In this document: piece after piece, positions 6,111 through 14,220 of the stretch
Layout of the letters: each line of letters begins with the position of its first letter
How positions within the stretch are numbered: the stretch's first letter is position 1
Assembly (NCBI GenBank): GCA_036824145.1
Contig: DAITAT010000023.1
Coordinates: 1 to 28,131, forward strand
DNA length: 28,131 nucleotides
Reading direction: 5' to 3'
Source: DATMMS01 sp036824145
GTDB lineage: Bacteria; Chloroflexota; Dormibacteria; DASZGP01
Notes under the pieces: model-generated
Seen by the model: only the letters and a program-made list of their open reading frames with translations
Databases searched by the model: none
What the model was told of the DNA's origin: nothing
Translations under genes and position numbers: made by a program

Positions 6111-7123
6111 CCCGCCCCGGCCTGGTGGTGGGGGATCTGGGAGAGATCGATCTCCTGCGCATGCTGGAGCCACACCTGGACCGCGACGCCGCGAGCCTGC
6201 TGCTGGCGGCCGGCGACGACGGCGCCATCTGGCAGCCAGAGGCTTCGAAGGCGGTGGTCGTGACCACCGATAGCCTGGTCGAAGGCGTTCATTTCCACCG
6301 CCTCGACGGCGACACCGGTTTCAACACCGACCTCGGCTGGAAGCTGCTCGCAATCTCGCTGAGCGACCTCGCCGCCATGGGCGCATCCGCGGGCCCGAGC
6401 TTCCTCGCCCTTACCTTTCCGCCCGACTGGCCGGTGGCCGACGTCGGGGCCCTGTACATGGGCCTTGCTGAGTGTGCTCGGGAGCACCGCGCCACCCTGG
6501 CGGGCGGCAACCTCAGCGGTGGCGCCACCGCGGTCCTGACCAGCACCTGCCTCGGGGAGGTTGTCGCCGACCTGGCCCTCCGCCGTATGGGCGCGGTGCC
6601 GGGGTGGAAGCTTGCCGTCACCGGCCGGCTGGGCGGCGCCGCTGCCGCAGTCCGGGTTGCGCTGAGAGCAGACACCTCTGCCGCCGTCGCCGAGGTTGCC
6701 AGGGCGGCGTGGACAGCACGGCTTCGCCGGCCCCGCCCGCGGCTGGTGGAGGCCAGGGCCCTCGCCGACGAGGGCATCCGCGTCTGCCTCGACGTCAGCG
6801 ATGGGCTCTACCTGGATGCCGGCCGCCTGCTCCAGGAGGGCCTCGGTCTCATCATCGATCCCGAGCGCATCCCGCTTGAGGACTGCGTACGAGCTGCCTT
6901 CCCCGACTCCTGGGCCGAGCTCGCCGGCGGCGGCGAGGACTACGAGCTGCTCTTCGCGGGCCCCGCCGAGCGCGTCGATGCCGCCTGTCGCCGGATCGTT
7001 GGTCACGGGGGAGACGCCACCGTGGTGGGCGAGTTCGACACCGGTGCCGGGGTTCGCCTCCGCGCGGCAGGCGGGGGCGAGAGCCCGGCGCCGGGGTCCG
7101 GGCACCAGCACTTCCGGGGGTAG
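6107..7123 (+). CDS. thiL: Thiamine-monophosphate kinase
   Basis: Phosphorylates thiamine phosphate to thiamine diphosphate, the active cofactor, finishing the pathway begun by ThiE, ThiS and ThiG. It is a 338-residue member of the AIR synthase/PurM-like ATP-binding family. Motifs: GDDGA (36-40, Mg/ATP), TTDSLVEGVHFHR (53-65), DLGWKLLAISLSDLAAMGA (75-93), GGNLSGG, LDVSDGLYLDAG and the late GGGEDYELLF. It starts at GTG 6107, overlapping the thiG stop. The stop TAG 7121-7123 is followed after five bases by the proposed CTG start of tsaE. Confidence 0.94.
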   Translation: MTRPGLVVGDLGEIDLLRMLEPHLDRDAASLLLAAGDDGAIWQPEASKAVVVTTDSLVEGVHFHRLDGDTGFNTDLGWKLLAISLSDLAAMGASAGPSFLALTFPPDWPVADVGALYMGLAECAREHRATLAGGNLSGGATAVLTSTCLGEVVADLALRRMGAVPGWKLAVTGRLGGAAAAVRVALRADTSAAVAEVARAAWTARLRRPRPRLVEARALADEGIRVCLDVSDGLYLDAGRLLQEGLGLIIDPERIPLEDCVRAAFPDSWAELAGGGEDYELLFAGPAERVDAACRRIVGHGGDATVVGEFDTGAGVRLRAAGGGESPAPGSGHQHFRG

Positions 7124-7128
7124 CGGGG

Positions 7129-7599
7129 CTGACAACTAGCCGACTCACGGCCTCGTCGGCCGCCGAAACCATCGCCGCCGGCCGCCGGCTCGGCCAGGTC
7201 GTTGAGGCGGGTGATGTGCTTTTGCTCACCGGCACCCTTGGCGCGGGCAAGACGGTGCTGGTACAGGGCCTGGCGGCGGGCCTGGGCTCCCCGGCCGACG
7301 TTGTCAGTCCCACTTTTGTGCTGGTCCGCCAGTATCCCGGGCGCCTGGAGCTGGTCCATGCCGATCTCTACCGCCTCGACCGCCGCGAGGAGGCGGAGGC
7401 GCTGGGATTGCTGGAGCTCTCTGCTGGCGGGGTGCTGGCCGTGGAGTGGGCCGACCGCGTCCCCTGGCTGTCGACGATCGACGCCGCCGGCCTGCACCTG
7501 GCGCCGGGCGGCGCCGAGGGCTCGCGCGAGCTTCAACTCGAGGGCGGGCCGCGCCGTCTCCACGATGCGCTGCTGGGCGCGATGAGGCGCTCCACCTGA
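7129..7599 (+). CDS. tsaE: tRNA threonylcarbamoyladenosine biosynthesis ATPase TsaE, apparent CTG start
   Basis: P-loop ATPase that works with TsaB and TsaD to place t6A at position 37 of ANN-decoding tRNAs. Walker A GTLGAGKT (35-42), SPTFVLVRQYPG with HADLYRLD (switch region), and VEWADR (105-110) identify it. The frame upstream of the first canonical start (GTG 7216) encodes the expected N-terminal helix and strand, including SSAAETIAAGRRLGQ and EAGDVLLLTG, so starting at GTG 7216 would remove part of the fold. No ATG, GTG or TTG exists in this frame between there and well inside thiL. CTG 7129, five bases after the thiL stop and 8 bases after a GGGGG run, gives a 156-residue protein of normal size. 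The function is secure; the start codon is inference. Confidence 0.88.
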   Translation: MTTSRLTASSAAETIAAGRRLGQVVEAGDVLLLTGTLGAGKTVLVQGLAAGLGSPADVVSPTFVLVRQYPGRLELVHADLYRLDRREEAEALGLLELSAGGVLAVEWADRVPWLSTIDAAGLHLAPGGAEGSRELQLEGGPRRLHDALLGAMRRST

Positions 7600-8195
7600 T
7601 CCTGGCGCTGGACACGTCTGGCGATGAGCTGCTGGTGGCGCTGGTCGAAGACGGCCGACTGGTCGCGGGCGCCGTCCACCCCGGACCGCGGCACCAGGAC
7701 CGGATCATGGACGTAATCGCAAACGTTGCCGGGGAGCGGCTGGCCCGGATCGACGCGGTGGCTGTCGCGCGGGGTCCGGGGTCGCATACGGGCCTACGGG
7801 TTGGGCTGTCCGCGGCTGCCGGCATCGCATTCGGCCGCCACCTCCAGATCTACTCGCTCTCCAGCCTGGCGGTGGCCGCCCAGCGCACCATCGACGGCGA
7901 CCGCAGCGTACAGGCGCTGGTCGCGGCTGGTCGCGGTCGTGCCTACAGCCAGGAGTTTGCAAGCCATGGCGCCAGCCGGAGCCCGGCGGGGCCGCGCCGG
8001 CTGAAGACGATCAGCGAAATCGATGCCGGCGGCGCGAGGGTGGCCGCCGAGCCCGCGCTGCTGGCTCAGCTTTCCGCCGGCGCCGGAGGCGAGGTCCGCA
8101 GCGGCGCCGACGCCCTGGTAGCGGCTGTGAACCAGGCCGTGGGCGCGAAAGAGGTCGTGAACTATGATCAGCTCACAGGCGATTACGGAGACTGA
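7596..8195 (+). CDS. tsaB: tRNA threonylcarbamoyladenosine biosynthesis protein TsaB, apparent CTG start
   Basis: TsaB is the non-catalytic partner of TsaD in t6A synthesis. From CTG 7596 the protein reads MILALDTSGDELLVAL, the family N-terminus (ASKHA fold), followed by VARGPGSHTGLRVGLSAAAGIAF (58-79), the best-conserved TsaB segment. The length is 199 residues, a little short; the C-terminal half is divergent. The nearest upstream canonical start is GTG 7446, deep inside tsaE, and would add 50 residues of Arg/Ala-rich shadow sequence; the next one downstream removes LDTS. CTG 7596 overlaps the tsaE stop as CTGA, the same 4-base geometry as the GTGA overlaps at thiE/thiS and thiG/thiL, and has GAGG 8 bases upstream. 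Start codon by inference. Confidence 0.88.
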   Translation: MILALDTSGDELLVALVEDGRLVAGAVHPGPRHQDRIMDVIANVAGERLARIDAVAVARGPGSHTGLRVGLSAAAGIAFGRHLQIYSLSSLAVAAQRTIDGDRSVQALVAAGRGRAYSQEFASHGASRSPAGPRRLKTISEIDAGGARVAAEPALLAQLSAGAGGEVRSGADALVAAVNQAVGAKEVVNYDQLTGDYGD

Positions 8196-8206
8196 TAACT
8201 GGAGTG

Positions 8207-8729
8207 ATGCAGCTTCGGCAGCGCACCGTCATCGAAGCGATGACGCTCGACGATATCCCGGCGGTCCAGGAGATCGAGAAAGAGATCTTTCTCACACCCT
8301 GGCCTCGCAACGCGTACCGCCGCGAGTTGTCGCAGAACCAACTCGCCAGCTACATCGTCCTCCGTGAGGAGGAGGAGATCGTCGGCTACGCCGGGCTTTG
8401 GAAGATGCACGACGAGGCCCACATCACCACTGTCGGCGTGCGCCGGCGGGACCAGGGCAAGGGCTTTGGCATGGCCCTGATGCTGGCCCTGATCCAGCGG
8501 GCCTACGCGATGGAATCGCGCTGGATGACGCTGGAGGTGCGCGCCTCCAACCACGGCGCCATGGTGATGTACGAAAGGCTTGGCTTCAAGGTGATCGGCC
8601 GGCGGCGCGGCTACTACACCGACGACGGCGAGGACGCGGTCGTGATGTGGTCGGACTCGCTGCTCTCGCCGGCCTTCCGGGAGCGCTACGAGAAGCTGCG
8701 CGACCGCGCCGGCCGGGAAGTCGCCTTCG

Positions 8730-8749
<20 letters not shown>
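8207..8749 (+). CDS. rimI: GNAT N-acetyltransferase, RimI-like
   Basis: A GNAT-fold enzyme that in the well-studied case acetylates the N-terminal alanine of ribosomal protein S18. The acetyl-CoA-binding motif A is VGVRRRDQGKGFGMALM (76-92), followed by LEVRASNHGAMVMYERLGF (109-127), including the conserved Asn and the general-acid Tyr122. It sits between tsaB and tsaD, a widespread arrangement that favours RimI over other GNAT enzymes. ATG 8207 is used; GTG 8204 directly before it would add one residue. It overlaps the start of tsaD by 20 bases. The C-terminus runs about 25 residues beyond the typical end. Confidence 0.88.
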
Positions 8750-9773
<1,024 letters not shown>

Positions 9774-9786
9774 GAATCGCCGCAAG

Positions 9787-9816
9787 TTGCGAGCGCCCCT
9801 GGGAGGGCGCTAACAT
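9787..9816 (+). promoter_or_regulatory. Putative groESL promoter
   Basis: TTGCGA (9787-9792) and TAACAT (9811-9816) are separated by 18 bases, a plausible housekeeping -35/-10 pair. The predicted transcription start falls inside the CIRCE inverted repeat, as is usual for HrcA-repressed promoters. This is the best -35 match at any promoter I propose in the window. Confidence 0.6.
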
Positions 9817-9842
9817 TAGCACTCCAGAGTATCGAGTGCTAA
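9816..9842 (+). promoter_or_regulatory. CIRCE operator (HrcA binding site)
   Basis: A perfect TTAGCACTC - 9 bases - GAGTGCTAA inverted repeat. This is the classical CIRCE element bound by the HrcA repressor, which loses activity on heat stress when GroE is occupied. It implies that the genome encodes hrcA, although none is in this window. The element overlaps the promoter -10 and precedes groES by 39 bases. Confidence 0.97.
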
Positions 9843-9864
9843 CCGGCCCGCCGGACCGGTCCTT

Positions 9865-9872
9865 GAGGAGGA
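9865..9872 (+). promoter_or_regulatory. Strong ribosome binding site of groES
   Basis: GAGGAGGA lies 9 bases before ATG 9882. It decides the start: TTG 9876 in the same frame would leave only 3 bases of spacing. It contrasts with the leaderless or weak starts of most genes here. Confidence 0.8.
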
Positions 9873-9881
9873 ATCTTGCCC

Positions 9882-10190
9882 ATGAACCTGCGCCCACTTG
9901 CTGACCGTGTCGTCGTCCGTCCCCTGGAGCGGGAGGAGATGACCAAGAGCGGAATCGTATTGCCGGACACCGCCAAGGAGAAGCCCCAGGAGGGCGTCGT
10001 CGAGGCTGTCGGCAACGGCCGTCTAAACGAGAACACTGGCAAGCGCGAGCCCATCGACCTGACTGTCGGGGACCGCGTGATCTATTCCAAGTACGCCGGC
10101 AACGAGGTCAAGCTGGAGGACGAGGACTACCTCATCCTGAGCGAGAAGGACATCCTCGCCGTCGTCGCCAAGAACGGCAAGAAGAAGTAA
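9882..10190 (+). CDS. groES: Co-chaperonin GroES
   Basis: The lid of the GroEL folding chamber, forming a seven-subunit ring. The 102-residue sequence begins MNLRPLADRVVVRPLE and contains the mobile-loop region EEMTKSGIVLPDTAKEKPQEG, then GDRVIYSKYAGNEVKL and the ending EKDILAVV. This is the full family pattern. It has its own promoter, CIRCE operator and strong ribosome binding site, and it precedes groEL by 38 bases. Heat-inducible through HrcA by inference from CIRCE. Confidence 0.97.
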   Translation: MNLRPLADRVVVRPLEREEMTKSGIVLPDTAKEKPQEGVVEAVGNGRLNENTGKREPIDLTVGDRVIYSKYAGNEVKLEDEDYLILSEKDILAVVAKNGKKK

Positions 10191-10228
10191 TTTCGCGCCG
10201 CTCCGTATCCACGATTAGGTAGGTAGAC

Positions 10229-11908
10229 ATGCCGAAGCAGCTTCTGTTTGACGAGCATGCCCGTGAGCACCTGCGCAGTGGCGCTGCTCAGCTGGCCGAC
10301 GTCGTTCGCATCACACTGGGGCCGAAAGGGCGAAACGTCGTCCTCGACAAGAAGTTCGGCAGCCCGGTGATCACCAACGACGGCGTCACCATCGCCCGGG
10401 AGATCGAGCTCGAAGACAACTTCGAGAACATGGGCGCGCAGCTCGTTAAGGAAGTCGCCGTCAAGACCAACGACGTCGCTGGCGACGGCACCACCACCAG
10501 CGTGGTGCTGGCGTACGCCATGATCGTGGAAGGGCTGCACATGGTCGCCGCCGGCGCCAACCCAATGGTCCTCAAGGAGGGCATCGACCAGGCCACCCAG
10601 CGGGTGGTCAAGCGCATCGCTGAGCTGGCAAGGCCGGTAAAAGGCCGCCACGATGTGGCCCAGGTGGCCGGCATCGCCGCGCGCGACGAGGAGATCGGCA
10701 ACCTCATCGCGGACGCCATGGACAAGGTTGGCCGCGATGGTGTGATCGAAGTCGAGGAAAGCCAGACCTTCGGCAATGAGATCGAAGTTGTCGAGGGCAT
10801 GCAGTTCGACCGGGGCTACATCAGCGCCTACTTCGTGACCAACCAGGATGCGATGCAGGCCGAGCTCGAAAACCCCCTGATCCTGATCACCGATAAGAAG
10901 GTCTCGGCGGTGCAGGACATCCTGCCGGTGCTCGAGAAGGTGATGCAGAACGGGCGCCCCCTGCTGCTGATCGCCGAAGACATCGAGGGCGAGGCCCTGG
11001 CCACGCTGGTGGTCAACAAGCTGCGTGGCACCTTCACAGCCGTCGCTGTCAAGGCGCCGGGCTTTGGCGACCGCCGCAAGGCGATGCTCGATGACATCGC
11101 CGTTCTCACGGGTGCGCAGGTTATCACCGAGGACCTCGGTCTGCGCCTGGAGGACACCGAGCTCGAGAAGCTGGGCGGGGCGCGACGGGTCACGATCGAT
11201 AAGGACTCCACCACCATCGTCGAGGGCAGCGGTGAGAAGAGCGCCATCGGGGGCCGCGTCGCCGACCTGCGTCGCCAGATGGAGGACGTTGAGAGCGACT
11301 GGGACCGCGAGAAGCTCCAGGAGCGAATCGCCAAGCTCGCCGGCGGTGTCGCCGTGATCAAGGTGGGCGCGCCCACCGAGGTCGAGCTCAAGGAGCGCAA
11401 GGACCGCCTCAAGGACGCGCTCGCGGCCACCCGGGCCGCCATCGAGGAGGGGATTGTCCCTGGCGGTGGCACCGTGCTCCTGCGGGCCCAGGCGGCGATC
11501 GACACTCTCAAGCTTGAGGGCGACCGCGCCGTCGGCGCTGCCATCGTCCGCCGCGCCCTTGAGGCGCCCCTCCGCCAGATTGCCACCAACTCCGGTGTCG
11601 AGGGATCGGTGGCGGTCGAGAAGGTCAGCGCTGCGAAGGGCAACGTCGGTTTCGACGCCCGCAACGGCCAGTACGTGGACATGGTCAAGGCCGGCATCGT
11701 GGATCCTGCGAAGGTGACTCGTTCGGCCCTCCAGAACGCCGCCAGCATCGCCGCCATCCTGCTCACCACCGAGACGCTGGTGTCCGATGCCCCCGTCCAA
11801 GAGGAGGGCGCGGGCATGGCTGAGCACGGTCATGACCACGGCATGGGCGGGATGGGCGACATGGGCGACATGGGTGGCATGGGCGACATGGGAGGCATGG
11901 GCTTCTAA
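10229..11908 (+). CDS. groEL: Chaperonin GroEL
   Basis: Forms the double-ring ATP-dependent folding chamber together with GroES. It has 559 residues beginning MPKQLLFDEHAREHL, with LGPKGRNVVLD (30-40) and NDGVTIAREIE for nucleotide binding, GDGTTTS (85-91) carrying the catalytic Asp region, and the late segments GIVPGGGTVLLRA and VGFDARNGQYVDM. The C-terminus carries a long Gly-Met-Asp tail preceded by HGHDHGM, longer than the usual GGM tail. The ATG is preceded by a weak TAGGTAGG leader rather than a strong ribosome binding site, so it is probably coupled to groES. It is followed by a 60-base gap before the helicase leader ORF; no clear U-tract terminator is visible. Confidence 0.98.
   Translation: MPKQLLFDEHAREHLRSGAAQLADVVRITLGPKGRNVVLDKKFGSPVITNDGVTIAREIELEDNFENMGAQLVKEVAVKTNDVAGDGTTTSVVLAYAMIVEGLHMVAAGANPMVLKEGIDQATQRVVKRIAELARPVKGRHDVAQVAGIAARDEEIGNLIADAMDKVGRDGVIEVEESQTFGNEIEVVEGMQFDRGYISAYFVTNQDAMQAELENPLILITDKKVSAVQDILPVLEKVMQNGRPLLLIAEDIEGEALATLVVNKLRGTFTAVAVKAPGFGDRRKAMLDDIAVLTGAQVITEDLGLRLEDTELEKLGGARRVTIDKDSTTIVEGSGEKSAIGGRVADLRRQMEDVESDWDREKLQERIAKLAGGVAVIKVGAPTEVELKERKDRLKDALAATRAAIEEGIVPGGGTVLLRAQAAIDTLKLEGDRAVGAAIVRRALEAPLRQIATNSGVEGSVAVEKVSAAKGNVGFDARNGQYVDMVKAGIVDPAKVTRSALQNAASIAAILLTTETLVSDAPVQEEGAGMAEHGHDHGMGGMGDMGDMGGMGDMGGMGF
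11843..11902 (+). repeat. 9-base tandem repeats encoding the GroEL Gly-Met tail
   Basis: Six imperfect 9-base units of the type ATGGGCGAC or ATGGGTGGC plus a partial unit, in frame at the end of groEL. They encode alternating MGD and MGG triplets. Such repeats can change length by slippage without frameshifting. Confidence 0.8.
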
Positions 11909-11956
11909 AATCGGAGCCCCTGGGTTGCCGCTTAATGGGGTCGACGCGGCGGTTCC

Positions 11957-11962
11957 TAGAAT
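11957..11962 (+). promoter_or_regulatory. Putative -10 element upstream of the helicase leader ORF
   Basis: TAGAAT, a close match to consensus, lies 6 bases before GTG 11969. It predicts that transcription starts at the leader ORF rather than at the helicase TTG 54 bases further on. No good -35 at normal spacing. Confidence 0.5.
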
Positions 11963-11968
11963 TGACCG

Positions 11969-12019
11969 GTGCACCCTGAGCTCGTCGACCTCAGCCCGCG
12001 CCGTCTGAAGCTCGTTTGA
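11969..12019 (+). other. Putative 16-codon leaderless leader ORF coupled to the helicase gene
   Basis: GTG 11969 opens a frame reading VHPELVDLSPRRLKLV and ends at TGA 12017-12019, which overlaps the helicase TTG start (TTGA). It starts 6 bases after TAGAAT. The design matches the leader before dnaE: 16 codons, GTG start, TGA inside TTGA. It may exist to load ribosomes that then reinitiate at TTG. Coding is unproven. Confidence 0.4.
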
Positions 12020-14220
12020 GCGCCCTGGACACCGCCGAGCTCTCGGCAATCCTGAACCCGCCGCAGCTGCAGGCGGTCACCGCGCCAGACGGACCCCTGC
12101 TGGTCTTTGCCGGTGCCGGCAGCGGCAAGACCAGGGTGCTCACCTACCGGATCGCGCACCTGATCCAGTCGGGCCGAGCCCGCCCCGACCAGATCCTGGC
12201 GGTGACGTTCACCAACAAGGCCGCACGAGAGATGCGCGCGCGCATCGAAACCCTGGTCGGCCCGGGGCAGGCGCCGGTGTGGATGGGCACCTTCCACTCC
12301 ATCTGCGGTCGCATCCTGCGCCGCGACGGCCACCTGATCGGCATCAACCGCAGCTACGTCATCTACGACGAGGCCGATCGGCTGGCTGCCGTCAAGCGGA
12401 CGATGCAGAAGCTCAACCTGGACGAGAAGAAATTCCCGCCGCAGGCCATCTCCGGGCGCATCTCCCATGCCAAGAACGAGCTTCTTGGGCCAAACGAGTT
12501 CGCCGCCCAGGCCGAGGACTACTTCTCTGAGATCGTCTCGCGCGTCTACCCGATCTACGACCAGCTCCTCCGCGACGCCAGTGCTCTCGACTTCGACGAC
12601 ATGCTCCTGATCGCAGCCCGGCTCTTCCGCGAGGACGCCTCGGCGCTGCAGAAATGGCAGGGGCGCTTCCAGCACATCATGGTCGACGAGTACCAGGACA
12701 CCAACAAGGTCCAGTACGTGCTCATCCAGCTGCTCGCGGAGCAGCACCGCAACCTCTGCGTCGTCGGCGACGATGACCAGTCGATCTACAGCTTCCGCGG
12801 CGCCGACGTCCGCAACATCCTGAGCTTCGAGCGCGACTTCCCCGAGGCCACGATCGTGAAGCTGGAGCAGAACTATCGCTCCACCCAGCACATCCTCGAC
12901 GCCGCCCACGTCGTCATCCAGGGGGTCCCGGAGCGCGCCGAGAAGCAGCTCTGGACCGACGCCGGCGCCGGCGAGAAGGTGATGCTGGGGCAGGTCTACG
13001 ACGAGCAGGAGGAGGCGCTGGCGGTCATCAGCGAGGTCAACCGGCTGACCCAACAGGAGGGCCTCGCCCTCAACGACATCGCCGTCCTCTACCGCACCAA
13101 CGCGCAGTCACGCGCGCTGGAGGAGGCGATGGTGCGCCAGAACGTTCCCTACAAGCTCATCGGCGGGGTGCGCTTCTACGAGCGGCGCGAGATCAAGGAC
13201 GCCCTCGCCTACCTGCGGGTGATCTTCAACCCCGCCGACGTGATCGCCTTCCGCCGCATCATCAACGTGCCCCGGCGCAAGATCGGCGACAAGACCATCG
13301 CGGTCATCGAGGCGGCGGCCGCCACCCGAGGGATCCCGGTCGGCGAGGTCATCCGTGATCCCAGCGCCATCAGCGGGATCGGCGCCGCCGGCTCGGAGGC
13401 GTTGATCGCCTTCCGCGACCTCATTGACGGTCTCCGCGCCGAGATGGCCGAGAAGCCACTCCAGGAGGTCATCGGTGAGATGCTCGTCCGCAGCGGGATC
13501 CAGCGGATGGTCGACGACGGCACCGAGGAGGGCGCCGAGCGCTGGCAGAACCTACTCGAGTTCAAGGGCCTGGCCTCGGAGTACGCGGGGATGTCCGGCC
13601 CCGAGGCGCTGGCGCAATTCCTCGAGGACACCGCCCTGGTCAGCGATGTCGACAGCCTCGACGAGAGCAAGCCTGGGCTGACCCTGATCACGCTGCACAT
13701 GGTCAAGGGGCTGGAGTTCCCTGTCGTCTTCATGGTGGGGATGGAAGAGGGCCTGCTGCCGCACCTGCGCGCCATCGAGGAGCCCGGCGGCATCGACGAG
13801 GAGCGTCGCCTCTGCTACGTCGGCATGACGCGGGCAATGCGGCGCCTGTACCTCTTCCACGCCTTCCGCCGGCACCTTTTCGGGGTGGCCAACCTCAACA
13901 TGCCGTCGCGTTTCCTGAGCGAGCTGCCCGAGGCGATCCTGCAGCGGCCGGCGGGCAGCACCCGCATCCGCAGCGGCAGCGGCAGCGCCGCGCTCCTCGA
14001 CGCTGTCTCGCGGCAACCACCGATGAAGTCGGAGCCTGTGGTGCAGCGGTACGCCGCCGGCCAGCGCGTCAGCCACAAGAGCTTTGGCGTCGGCACGGTC
14101 GTGAAGAGCACCATGACCCGCAGCGACGAGGAACTGATCGTTCGCTTCGACGGCGTCGGCATCAAGATCCTCTCGGCGTCGATCGCCCCGCTGAAGTTGG
14201 CCGCGAAGGAGTCGGAATAG
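12016..14220 (+). CDS. pcrA: ATP-dependent DNA helicase, PcrA/UvrD family
   Basis: Superfamily 1A 3'-5' helicase acting in repair, in clearing replication forks and in removing RecA. Motifs in order: GAGSGKT (33-39, Walker A), VTFTNKAAREMR (Ia), GTFHSICGRILRR (Ib), VDEYQD (223-228, Walker B), VVGDDDQSIYSFRGAD (III), LEQNYRST (IV), TLHMVKGLEFPVVFMVGMEEGLLP (V) and RRLCYVGMTRAMRRLYL (VI). The last 60 residues contain GQRVSHKSFGVGTVV, the Tudor-like end found in PcrA that binds RNA polymerase. It has 734 residues. The start TTG 12016 overlaps a leader ORF stop. The stop abuts ligA with no gap. UvrD is the alternative name; the C-terminal end favours PcrA. Confidence 0.95.
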   Translation: MSALDTAELSAILNPPQLQAVTAPDGPLLVFAGAGSGKTRVLTYRIAHLIQSGRARPDQILAVTFTNKAAREMRARIETLVGPGQAPVWMGTFHSICGRILRRDGHLIGINRSYVIYDEADRLAAVKRTMQKLNLDEKKFPPQAISGRISHAKNELLGPNEFAAQAEDYFSEIVSRVYPIYDQLLRDASALDFDDMLLIAARLFREDASALQKWQGRFQHIMVDEYQDTNKVQYVLIQLLAEQHRNLCVVGDDDQSIYSFRGADVRNILSFERDFPEATIVKLEQNYRSTQHILDAAHVVIQGVPERAEKQLWTDAGAGEKVMLGQVYDEQEEALAVISEVNRLTQQEGLALNDIAVLYRTNAQSRALEEAMVRQNVPYKLIGGVRFYERREIKDALAYLRVIFNPADVIAFRRIINVPRRKIGDKTIAVIEAAAATRGIPVGEVIRDPSAISGIGAAGSEALIAFRDLIDGLRAEMAEKPLQEVIGEMLVRSGIQRMVDDGTEEGAERWQNLLEFKGLASEYAGMSGPEALAQFLEDTALVSDVDSLDESKPGLTLITLHMVKGLEFPVVFMVGMEEGLLPHLRAIEEPGGIDEERRLCYVGMTRAMRRLYLFHAFRRHLFGVANLNMPSRFLSELPEAILQRPAGSTRIRSGSGSAALLDAVSRQPPMKSEPVVQRYAAGQRVSHKSFGVGTVVKSTMTRSDEELIVRFDGVGIKILSASIAPLKLAAKESE

